Assembly (NCBI GenBank): GCA_017999075.1
Contig: JAGOBX010000287.1
Location: forward strand, 1-5,216
Reading direction: 5' to 3'
DNA from: Candidatus Babelota bacterium
Lineage (GTDB): Bacteria > JAGOBX01
Length of the DNA: 5,216 bases
Under the pieces are notes generated by a model that was not told the DNA's origin, searched no databases, and saw nothing but the letters and a program-made list of their open reading frames with translations. This document shows positions 1-5,216 of this stretch, in pieces. The position numbers and the translations under genes were made by a program. Numbering within the stretch: position 1 is the first letter of the stretch; each line of letters starts with the position of its first letter.

Positions 1-97
1 GAATAAAGCCGCTGATATAATTGAAAAAATAATTGATTATCGTAAAAAAATAAACAGGATAGACGAGAATAGTTTAAAAAGAGAAAAAGAAATATAA
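1..97 (+). CDS. flbD: FlbD/SwrD-family flagellar protein, C-terminal end (partial)
   Basis: Only the last 31 residues are present, with stop TAA at 95-97; base 1 is the third base of a preceding codon. The segment AADIIEKIIDYRKKIN resembles the end of the small FlbD family (about 60-80 residues), where a helix of the type 'E-x-I-E-K-I-I-x-Y-R-K-K-I' follows a small beta domain. It continues into a charged tail rich in Lys, Arg and Glu. In Bacillus the homologue SwrD supports motor power for swarming. It is unrelated to the NtrC-like regulator of the same name in Caulobacter. The position directly before motA is the usual one for this family and supports the call. With so short a piece the assignment rests on the helix pattern and the neighbourhood together. 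Confidence 0.75.
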   Translation, partial: NKAADIIEKIIDYRKKINRIDENSLKREKEI

Positions 98-165
98 AAA
101 AGTAAACAGATACATTCTCTAAAAATGATTATTATTACAGCCGTTTAACAAGTAAGGAGGCAGCG

Positions 166-975
166 ATGGATTTTGGAACCCTATCAGGGATATTAGTTTC
201 AGTATTTTTATGTCTTTGGTCAATCACTTTGATTCCGGGCGTTACACTTGGTTTATACTGGGATCCACCTTCATTTGCTCTGGTTGTAGGTTGTACAATA
301 ATGGGATATATAACAAGTACTCCGATCCCGAAAATGAAATTGATATTTCAGGTAGGTAAAGCTGCATTTCGTGAAAAAAAACTTGATTTGGTGGGAGTTA
401 TTCCTTTACTTGTAAGTTTTGCTGAAAAAGCAAGAAGAGAAGGATTGCTTGCTCTTGAAGATGATATAGAATCTCTGGACGATGCATTTTTAAAACGCGG
501 AATACAGCTTGTTGTTGACGGAACTGATCCTGAACTTGTAAAAACGATTATGCAGACACAGATGTCTTATATAGAAGAAAGACATACTTTTGGAAGAGGA
601 ATATTTGAAGGAATAGCGTCCTTAGCTCCTGCGTTTGGTATGATCGGAACTTTGATTGGACTTGTTGCGATGCTTAAAAATATGGATGATCCTTCAATGA
701 TTGGACCTTCAATGGCAACAGCTCTTATTACAACACTATACGGCGCCATAATTGCCAACATATTTTCAAATCCTATTGCAAATAAACTAAGTGTAAAAAG
801 TTCCGAAGAAATATTATTAAAAAAAATTATGCTTGAAGGAATGCTTGCGATTCAGGCAGGAGACAATCCTCGTATAGTCGATGAGAAACTTAAAGCATTT
901 TTACCTCCGGCATTAGCTAAACAGGCTGGCGGCGCAGCAGGCGCAGAAGGCGCAGAAGGAGGAGAAGCTAAGTAA
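166..975 (+). CDS. motA: Flagellar motor stator protein MotA
   Basis: MotA is the inner-membrane stator subunit that, with MotB, couples ion flow to torque on FliG of the rotor. The 269-residue product has the family layout: two N-terminal membrane helices (about 4-24 and 32-52), a cytoplasmic loop, and two further helices (about 148-170 and 182-203). The loop contains KARREGLLALE, in which R90 and E98 match the charged residues that contact FliG. P155 in LAPAFG and P203 in SNPIANKL correspond to the two conserved channel prolines. The start is fixed by AAGGAGG at 154-160, five bases before ATG. The last 14 or so residues form an Ala/Gly/Glu tail encoded by a nine-base tandem repeat, which is not part of the conserved fold. 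The stop overlaps the motB start by one base. Whether protons or sodium drive it cannot be read safely from the sequence. Confidence 0.97.
   Translation: MDFGTLSGILVSVFLCLWSITLIPGVTLGLYWDPPSFALVVGCTIMGYITSTPIPKMKLIFQVGKAAFREKKLDLVGVIPLLVSFAEKARREGLLALEDDIESLDDAFLKRGIQLVVDGTDPELVKTIMQTQMSYIEERHTFGRGIFEGIASLAPAFGMIGTLIGLVAMLKNMDDPSMIGPSMATALITTLYGAIIANIFSNPIANKLSVKSSEEILLKKIMLEGMLAIQAGDNPRIVDEKLKAFLPPALAKQAGGAAGAEGAEGGEAK
931..966 (+). repeat. Nine-base tandem repeat at the 3' end of motA
   Basis: Four consecutive nine-base units are visible: GGCGCAGCA (931-939), GGCGCAGAA (940-948), GGCGCAGAA (949-957) and a diverged GGAGGAGAA (958-966). They are in frame with motA and encode Gly-Ala-Ala, Gly-Ala-Glu, Gly-Ala-Glu, Gly-Gly-Glu (residues 256-267). 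The unit length keeps the frame if copies are gained or lost. The last, purine-rich copy also supplies the ribosome binding site of motB. Confidence 0.85.
956..967 (+). promoter_or_regulatory. motB ribosome binding site inside the motA coding end
   Basis: AAGGAGG at 956-962 and the overlapping GGAGAAG at 961-967 lie 12 and 7 bases before the motB ATG at 975. The motA stop and motB start overlap as TAATG, so ribosomes finishing motA can start motB directly. This arrangement suggests translational coupling that keeps the two stator subunits in balance. Confidence 0.8.
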
Positions 976-1754
976 TGCCAGCTCTAAAATGTAAGCATTG
1001 CGGCGGTATAAACCCTACAAAAGCCGGTGTTCCGGATTATATGTTGACATTCGGAGATTTGAATTCTCTGCTTCTGACATTTTTTGTTTTGCTGATAGCG
1101 AGCGCAAGTTTTGACGTTAAGAAATTTAATATAATTGTAAGCGCGTTTCAGGGAAGTTTTGGAGTATTTGAAGGCGGGAAAACAGTGACTCCTGCGGATC
1201 TTCCTGATCTTGGAGTCAAACCGAGTGAAATAATGGAAGAAGCCGGAAAAATAGTATCAATAGCAAAACGTGAATCATCTGATATTTCAGAAGAATTACG
1301 TGAAGCTGTATCAGACGGAAAAGTAGAGATTCAGGAAACAGAAGAAGGTTTGGTTATACAAGTTACGGATCAGATGCTTTTTGATCCAGGCAATCCTGAT
1401 TTGAAATCTGCGGATGCAAAAAAATTGTTATCAAAAGTAGGAAAAGTTCTTAACAGCGTAGAAGGATTGCGCGACAGGAATATAAGGATAGAGGGACATA
1501 CAGATGATATTGGATCTGAATTTGAAAATAAAGGAGTAAAATACAATTCAAGTTCAAATTGGGAATTATCAGCTTTAAGAGCGACAAATGTATTAAGGTT
1601 TTTAGGAGAAACAGCCGGAGTAGACAACAAAAGGTTATCTGCTGCAGGTTATGGACAATATAAACCTCTTCCGAGAAAAGCTGATGAATCTGAAGATCAG
1701 TGGCGCAGCAGAAACAGACGTGTTGATATTGTTGTATTGAGAAGTAAAAAATAA
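975..1754 (+). CDS. motB: Flagellar motor stator protein MotB
   Basis: MotB anchors the stator to peptidoglycan and carries the ion-binding aspartate. The 259-residue product has a short cytoplasmic N-terminus with a C6-x2-C9 pair, then one membrane helix (about 24-45, TFGDLNSLLLTFFVLL) in which D28 is the predicted ion-binding residue. An amphipathic segment at about 47-66 matches the place of the plug that closes the channel in unassembled stators. Residues about 120-255 form an OmpA-like peptidoglycan-binding domain, with EGHTDD (173-178), NWELSALRA (195-203) and NRRVDI (247-252). The stretch between EGHTDD and NWELS is somewhat longer than usual. The ATG overlaps the motA stop and has a ribosome binding site inside motA. 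The neighbouring motA and fliL agree with the call. Confidence 0.97.
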   Translation: MPALKCKHCGGINPTKAGVPDYMLTFGDLNSLLLTFFVLLIASASFDVKKFNIIVSAFQGSFGVFEGGKTVTPADLPDLGVKPSEIMEEAGKIVSIAKRESSDISEELREAVSDGKVEIQETEEGLVIQVTDQMLFDPGNPDLKSADAKKLLSKVGKVLNSVEGLRDRNIRIEGHTDDIGSEFENKGVKYNSSSNWELSALRATNVLRFLGETAGVDNKRLSAAGYGQYKPLPRKADESEDQWRSRNRRVDIVVLRSKK

Positions 1755-1789
1755 TAATATTTAATAAATAAATTTTCGGAGGAATAATT

Positions 1790-2386
1790 ATGGCTAAAGA
1801 AAAAGAAGATGTTAAAGAAGAACAACCTGAAGATGGTCAGGGATTGCCTTCAGGGAAAAAACCTTTAGTAATAAAAATACTTATAATATCAATAATTGCA
1901 GTAATATTGATTGGCGGAGCAATAATAATAGCTTTTTTCACTTCAAAAAATGTTAATGATTCAGCGGTCAAAAAAGATGATACCGGTGCTCAGTCAGTGG
2001 AAATGCTTAAAGACACGATAAATTACGGTCAATGGCAGCTGAGCAAAGGTAAAGAACCTATGAAATTTAATCTTCAGAAGAAAGATGCGAATTCTGCCGG
2101 ATCGCCGATATTGCTTGCGGATATAGTTCTTGCTTGGAATCAGGATGAAGTAGGTTCAAGCTGGGCAGGTAAAAAAAAGGATCCTTCTCCTGATCTTGAA
2201 ATACGCCGAGATCAGATTAAAGACATAGTAGTAAATTATTTTAATACTAAAACCGTTGAAGAAGTATCATTAGCGCATGCAAATGATTTAAAAGGCGATT
2301 TACAGAAATATATTAATAATGTTTTATCAGATGATGTAGCGAGAATCAGAAACATATTTTTTCCTCAATATTTCATACAGCAGTAA
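1790..2386 (+). CDS. fliL: Flagellar basal body-associated protein FliL
   Basis: FliL is a single-pass inner-membrane protein whose periplasmic domain surrounds or supports the MotAB stator and affects torque. The 198-residue product begins with a charged cytoplasmic stretch (1-25, rich in Glu and Lys). It then has one strongly hydrophobic helix (about 27-50) and a periplasmic domain to the end. The C-terminal half has the family pattern: EIRRDQIKDIVVNYFNTKTVEEVS (138-160), a helix beginning DLKGDLQKYIN, then a final strand IRNIFFPQYFIQQ. The periplasmic part before it (about 70-115) is weakly conserved, as is normal for FliL. GGAGGA at 1778-1783, six bases before the ATG, sets the start. It lies 35 bases after motB and is clearly in the same transcription unit. 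Confidence 0.92.
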   Translation: MAKEKEDVKEEQPEDGQGLPSGKKPLVIKILIISIIAVILIGGAIIIAFFTSKNVNDSAVKKDDTGAQSVEMLKDTINYGQWQLSKGKEPMKFNLQKKDANSAGSPILLADIVLAWNQDEVGSSWAGKKKDPSPDLEIRRDQIKDIVVNYFNTKTVEEVSLAHANDLKGDLQKYINNVLSDDVARIRNIFFPQYFIQQ

Positions 2387-2485
2387 ATAATGTTTTTTAA
2401 AGAAAAAAATAGAAGAGATAATTAAAAATTGAGGATTAAAAAATATAAGGTTATTTTATTAAGTTAAATACTGGAGAAAAACAAT

Positions 2486-3610
2486 ATGACTGCTGAATTA
2501 TTATCGCAGGATGAAATAGATTCTTTGTTAACAGCAATATCCAGCGGCGGCCCATCAACGGGCGGCGGAGATTCGGGCGGTGGATTAAGTTCTGCGTCAT
2601 CATCAGCTTCTTCTGTTTCAGGAGGAGGCGGGGCGCCATTACCGCCGCCGAAGGTTAAAAGCAAAAGTAATAAACCGAGAAAAATAAAATTATACGATTT
2701 TAAACGTCCAGATAAATTTTCCAAAGATCAGATACGAACTCTTCAGATGATTCATGAAGTTTTTGCAAGGTTGAATACAGCCGCGTTATCTGCATTATTG
2801 CGGACAATGGTTCATGTTCATGTAGCATCTGTGGACCAGTTGACTTATGAAGAATTTTTAAAATCAATCCCTAACCCCACGACAGTTTCAGTTATAGAAA
2901 TGAAACCTTTGAACGGAAGCACATTGCTTGAGATGGATCCTGCGATAGTATTTGCTTTAATAGACAGATTGTTCGGAGGCAAAGGATATAGTGCGAATAT
3001 AGCAAGAGAAATGACAGATATTGAATTATCCGTAATGGAAAATGTAATGGCGAAAATTCTGTCTAATTTAAAAGAATCGTGGATAAATGTAATAGATTTA
3101 AAGCCTAAACTTGAAAAGATAGAATCAAATCCTCAGTTTGTTCAGATAGTTCCGCCGAACGACATGGTTGTTCTTGTAACACTTGAAACAAAAGTCGGCG
3201 AAGTTGAAGGTATGACTAATTTTTGTATTCCATATATAGTTATTGAGCCAATAATAAATAAATTGAGCGCACAATACTGGTATGCTTCAGTAAGAAAAGG
3301 ATCAACGACTGAAAGTCTTGAAAGGCTGCGTCAAAAGATGAATTATATAACCGTTGAAGCAGGAGTTGAAGTAGGAGAAGCATTGATTACAATAGAAGAT
3401 GTACTGAAACTTGAAACAGGAGATGTTATACGGCTTAACAGAGATCATAAATCTGATATGCTGTTATATATTGACAATAATCCTAAGTTCAGTTGTAAAC
3501 CAGGAATAAAAAACAATAAATATTCGGTATTGATAACAGATGAAATAGATTTTACTAAAGCCTTGCAGCACGATAACTGGGCAAAAAAAACTGAGGATGA
3601 AAAAAAATAA
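2486..3610 (+). CDS. fliM: Flagellar motor switch protein FliM
   Basis: FliM is a C-ring protein of the rotor that binds phosphorylated CheY and passes the switching signal to FliG. The 374-residue product starts with LLSQDEIDSLL (5-15), the conserved CheY-P docking motif. A Gly/Ser-rich linker (about 19-50) and a proline stretch follow. The CheC-like middle domain begins near KIKLYDFKRPDKFSKDQIR (66-84) and ends near residue 265; it carries GGKG (164-167), the FliG-contacting GGxG motif. The C-terminal SpoA domain spans about 280-352 and pairs with the SpoA domain of FliN/FliY. The core (VHVHVASVDQLTYEEF, ETKVGEVEGM, NFCIPYI) is close to spirochaete FliM as I remember it. TGGAG at 2472-2476, nine bases before the ATG, serves as ribosome binding site. 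The linker DNA is much richer in G and C than its surroundings. Confidence 0.98.
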   Translation: MTAELLSQDEIDSLLTAISSGGPSTGGGDSGGGLSSASSSASSVSGGGGAPLPPPKVKSKSNKPRKIKLYDFKRPDKFSKDQIRTLQMIHEVFARLNTAALSALLRTMVHVHVASVDQLTYEEFLKSIPNPTTVSVIEMKPLNGSTLLEMDPAIVFALIDRLFGGKGYSANIAREMTDIELSVMENVMAKILSNLKESWINVIDLKPKLEKIESNPQFVQIVPPNDMVVLVTLETKVGEVEGMTNFCIPYIVIEPIINKLSAQYWYASVRKGSTTESLERLRQKMNYITVEAGVEVGEALITIEDVLKLETGDVIRLNRDHKSDMLLYIDNNPKFSCKPGIKNNKYSVLITDEIDFTKALQHDNWAKKTEDEKK

Positions 3611-3633
3611 TTGAATGACAGAAGGAGAACTAA

Positions 3634-4698
3634 ATGGGCGGTGGATTACTTTCTCAAGATGATATAAATGCTATGTTAACAGGGTTGGATGATATAGAAC
3701 AAACTGCTTCTGCGATGGGCGGCGGCACCACGGAAGAACCGACTCCTGAAAAATCAATTTCTTTGGATCATTTGACTAAAGTATTCAATTATTTTAATGA
3801 TGCAGGGAAAAGCGTTTTATCTACTATTATTGGAACTGACGTTGAAAGCAGAGTTGTTTCTGTAAAACAATCTTACTGGAAAAATGTTCGCGCTCAAATG
3901 AGCGGAATGAAAGTTGTTTTATCGAGTAAATTCAACGAAGGTTTTTCAGGTGATTTTAAAGTTTTTGTAGATAATATTTTTGGCGGAGTTTTAGCTGACC
4001 TTATGACAGGCTCAGACGGAAGTGTTCCTCCTGAAACATTAACAGAACTTCATGAAAGCGCAATAAATGAAGCAATAAATCAGATGATAGCTTCAGGTTT
4101 GACAGGAATATCAGGAGAGTTGAAGAAGATAAGTTTATCAACAGAAGTTCCGCAGGTAAAAGTTGCAGATATAAACGAACAATATGAAGATGATATATTG
4201 TCAGGCAAAGAATCTATTGTTGCTGAATACAGATTTGACATAATAAATTATAAAGATAAACCTGTATTTTTTGTATTTCCATTAGAAACAGCTGAAAATA
4301 TTAATGAAAAATTTAGTGGCGGAAAACCAAAACAGGAAGAAGTAAAATCTCAGAATGCGTCTGCGGTTCAGCAATCTTCCTCCCACCATCCTGAATCAGT
4401 TTTGCAAAAAGAAAATCCTGTAACATCTCAGAAAAATATGTTTTTGTTATTAGATGTGCCTATAAGATTAAGTGTAAATCTTGGAAAAACCAAACTTCTT
4501 ATGAAAGATATATTGAATTTAGGAATAGGTTCAATTATAGAACTTGACAAGGCGTTTAATGAACCGGTTGATTTAGCAGCCGGAACTAAACCGATAGCTC
4601 GAGGAGAAGTAGTTGTAGTGGATGAAAATTTCGGATTGAGAGTAACTGAACTTGTAACTCCGTTAGAACGTCTTGAATTGATTAAAAAAGATAGATAA
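3634..4698 (+). CDS. fliY: Flagellar motor switch protein FliY (FliN with CheC-like domain)
   Basis: This is the long form of FliN, a C-ring protein that pairs with FliM and, in FliY types, can also dephosphorylate CheY-P. The 354-residue product has three parts. LLSQDDINAML (5-15) is a FliM-like CheY-P docking motif. A CheC-like domain spans about 43-220. A Gln/Ser/Lys-rich linker (about 225-266) leads to the C-terminal SpoA domain (about 269-350: LLLDVPIRLSVNLGKTKLLMKDIL, GSIIELDK, IARGEVVVVDENFGLRVTE), which is unmistakably FliN. In the CheC-like part, S142-x3-E146-x2-N149 fits the phosphatase pattern [DS]-x3-E-x2-N. The first site reads D45-x3-K49-x2-N52, with Lys where Glu is expected. 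AAGGAG at 3622-3627, six bases before ATG, fixes the start. Databases may call it fliN. Phosphatase activity is inferred from the motif only. Confidence 0.95.
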   Translation: MGGGLLSQDDINAMLTGLDDIEQTASAMGGGTTEEPTPEKSISLDHLTKVFNYFNDAGKSVLSTIIGTDVESRVVSVKQSYWKNVRAQMSGMKVVLSSKFNEGFSGDFKVFVDNIFGGVLADLMTGSDGSVPPETLTELHESAINEAINQMIASGLTGISGELKKISLSTEVPQVKVADINEQYEDDILSGKESIVAEYRFDIINYKDKPVFFVFPLETAENINEKFSGGKPKQEEVKSQNASAVQQSSSHHPESVLQKENPVTSQKNMFLLLDVPIRLSVNLGKTKLLMKDILNLGIGSIIELDKAFNEPVDLAAGTKPIARGEVVVVDENFGLRVTELVTPLERLELIKKDR

Positions 4699-4728
4699 TA
4701 TAATTATAAAAATGAAAAACAAGTTTTT

Positions 4729-4765
4729 TTGAATATAAATATAATATAATATAATATAATATAAT
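4729..4765 (+). promoter_or_regulatory. Possible promoter for fliO and the export genes
   Basis: TTGAAT at 4729-4734 matches four of six bases of a sigma-70 -35 box. The TATAAT at 4750 lies 15 bases downstream of it and the TATAAT at 4755 lies 20, so neither gives the preferred 17. In DNA this rich in A and T such matches arise easily, so the call is tentative. The flanking operon structure does not require a promoter here. Confidence 0.25.
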
Positions 4766-4766
4766 A
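4738..4766 (+). repeat. ATAAT pentanucleotide tandem repeat between fliY and fliO
   Basis: A perfect period-five tract of 29 bases, with five exact ATAAT units at 4741-4765 plus partial units on both sides. It reads as five overlapping TATAAT hexamers, starting at 4740, 4745, 4750, 4755 and 4760, each identical to the sigma-70 -10 consensus. The tract lies 57 bases before the fliO start and outside any coding region. Such short repeats can change copy number by slippage. Confidence 0.9.
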
Positions 4767-4786
4767 AAAGTTAATAATTTTAAAAT

Positions 4787-4811
4787 TTACTCTAATGATA
4801 AAACAGAGTGG
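4787..4811 (+). promoter_or_regulatory. Possible hairpin over the fliO ribosome binding site
   Basis: ACTCT (4789-4793) can pair with AGAGT (4805-4809) across an 11-base loop. Two G-U pairs (4787-4811 and 4788-4810) would extend the stem to seven pairs and cover the first bases of the fliO Shine-Dalgarno GGAG at 4810-4813. The stem is weak and may be chance. Confidence 0.2.
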
Positions 4812-4813
4812 AG
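4810..4813 (+). promoter_or_regulatory. fliO ribosome binding site deciding a TTG start
   Basis: GGAG, within TGGAGAAAA, lies nine bases before TTG at 4823. The same TGGAGAAAA string with the same nine-base gap precedes the fliM ATG. The only other in-frame start candidate, GTG at 4808, overlaps this site and has no ribosome binding site of its own, so TTG is preferred. Confidence 0.7.
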
Positions 4814-4822
4814 AAAATCCGG

Positions 4823-5216
4823 TTGAAATATTACATAGTAAAAACATTTTTGTTTGCAATATGTTTTATAATAATTTTTATTCCAGAATACTGTTCTGCT
4901 GATACTGAACCATTAAATTTAAATCCTCTAAATCTTGGAAATACTGCAAATTACTCAAATGATGTGAATACAGGAACATCATTGAATTTTAAAAGCGTTC
5001 CTGAAATATCGATATTAAGATTATTTTTGAAAGTTGTAGCCGTACTTATAATAATTTTAGTATTTTTTTATATAGTAAGAAAAGTGGTTTCCAAAAAAAA
5101 AATGATATACGGAGGCAGTAACCTTTTCCAAACTATAACTGAATTTCAGATTGGAACAAATAAATCATTGCATCTTGTAGAATTTTCAAATCAGATATAT
5201 TTGCTGGGAGTAACAG
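4823..5216 (+). CDS. fliO: Flagellar biosynthesis protein FliO/FliZ (partial, TTG start)
   Basis: FliO is a membrane protein that helps assemble the FliP/Q/R core of the flagellar type III export gate. The first 131 residues are present and the frame is open at the window edge. Residues 1-26 look like a signal peptide: KYYIVK, a hydrophobic core (about 8-20), then a plausible cleavage after CSA (24-26). A polar, Asn-rich stretch (27-60) would be periplasmic. A membrane helix follows (about 63-86, ending in positively charged VRKVVSKKK). The cytoplasmic part has the FliO pattern: FQTITEFQIGTNKSLHLVEF, then IYLLGVT. The TTG start is chosen because GGAG sits nine bases before it; GTG at 4808 would add five residues (MEKIR) and lacks a binding site. 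An in-frame stop at 4799-4801 excludes longer forms. The place after fliY and the expected fliP downstream agree. Confidence 0.9.
   Translation, partial: MKYYIVKTFLFAICFIIIFIPEYCSADTEPLNLNPLNLGNTANYSNDVNTGTSLNFKSVPEISILRLFLKVVAVLIIILVFFYIVRKVVSKKKMIYGGSNLFQTITEFQIGTNKSLHLVEFSNQIYLLGVT

Noticed and set aside
80-120. Inverted repeat AGAGAA (80-85) and TTCTCT (115-120) across the flbD stop
   Set aside because: Six pairs around a 29-base loop, with no extension of the stem, is within chance expectation.
567-761. Minus-strand open frame of 64 codons inside motA
   Set aside because: It is the complement of strongly conserved motA codons, has no recognisable domain and lies opposite the direction of the whole operon.
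1370-1630. Minus-strand open frame of 86 codons inside motB
   Set aside because: It covers the reverse of the OmpA-like domain, and its protein shows no family pattern. MotB explains the sequence.
2387-2485. Possible internal promoter in the fliL-fliM gap (TATAAG at 2444)
   Set aside because: No acceptable -35 sequence lies 16-18 bases upstream; the nearest, TTGAGG at 2429, is only nine bases away. The match is expected by chance in such AT-rich DNA. A tiny 11-codon open frame at 2390 has no support either.
2451-2724. Two overlapping minus-strand open frames across the fliM start
   Set aside because: The Pro- and Asp-rich translation is simply the reverse of the FliM Gly/Ser linker codons. 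The open frame results from biased composition.
4715-4730. AAAAA/TTTTT inverted repeat with a T run after fliY, resembling a terminator
   Set aside because: The stem has only A-T pairs and would be too weak for an intrinsic terminator, and fliO follows in the same direction.
4776-4787. Perfect 12-base palindrome AATTTTAAAATT before fliO
   Set aside because: It consists only of A and T in an AT-rich gap and does not match an operator I can name.

Overview
This window is a slice of a chromosomal flagellar operon from an AT-rich bacterium. All genes lie on the + strand and run head to tail with short gaps: the 3' end of an flbD/swrD-type gene, then motA, motB, fliL, fliM, a long fliN of the fliY type, and the first part of fliO (fliZ) running off the right edge. 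The FliM sequence, the FliL style and the order flbD-motA-motB-fliL-fliM-fliY-fliO, with no cheY between fliY and fliO, resemble the large motility operon of spirochaetes and some other deep-branching Gram-negative lineages such as Elusimicrobiota. Thermotogae and some Firmicutes have related orders, so the phylum is not settled. No mobile element, RNA gene, CRISPR or defence gene is visible.

Layout: 1-97 end of flbD; 98-165 a short leader with a strong ribosome binding site; 166-975 motA; 975-1754 motB, sharing one base with motA; 1790-2386 fliL; 2387-2485 an AT-rich gap of 99 bases without a gene; 2486-3610 fliM; 3634-4698 fliY/fliN; 4699-4822 an AT-rich gap of 124 bases holding an ATAAT tandem repeat; 4823-5216 fliO, starting at TTG and truncated by the window edge.

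How the genes fit together: MotA and MotB form the ion-driven stator, FliL sits at the stator in the inner membrane, and the FlbD/SwrD family has been linked to motor power. FliM and FliY form the cytoplasmic switch (C-ring), which receives phosphorylated CheY. FliO helps assemble the flagellar export gate, whose fliP and following genes would be expected just beyond the window.

This is mainly a conserved housekeeping locus and I do not see a new system in it. The points worth a second look are the pentanucleotide repeat with five overlapping TATAAT hexamers before fliO, a nine-base tandem repeat at the end of motA whose last copy carries the motB ribosome binding site, the TTG start of fliO, and a FliY in which one of the two CheC-type phosphatase sites looks intact and the other looks degraded.
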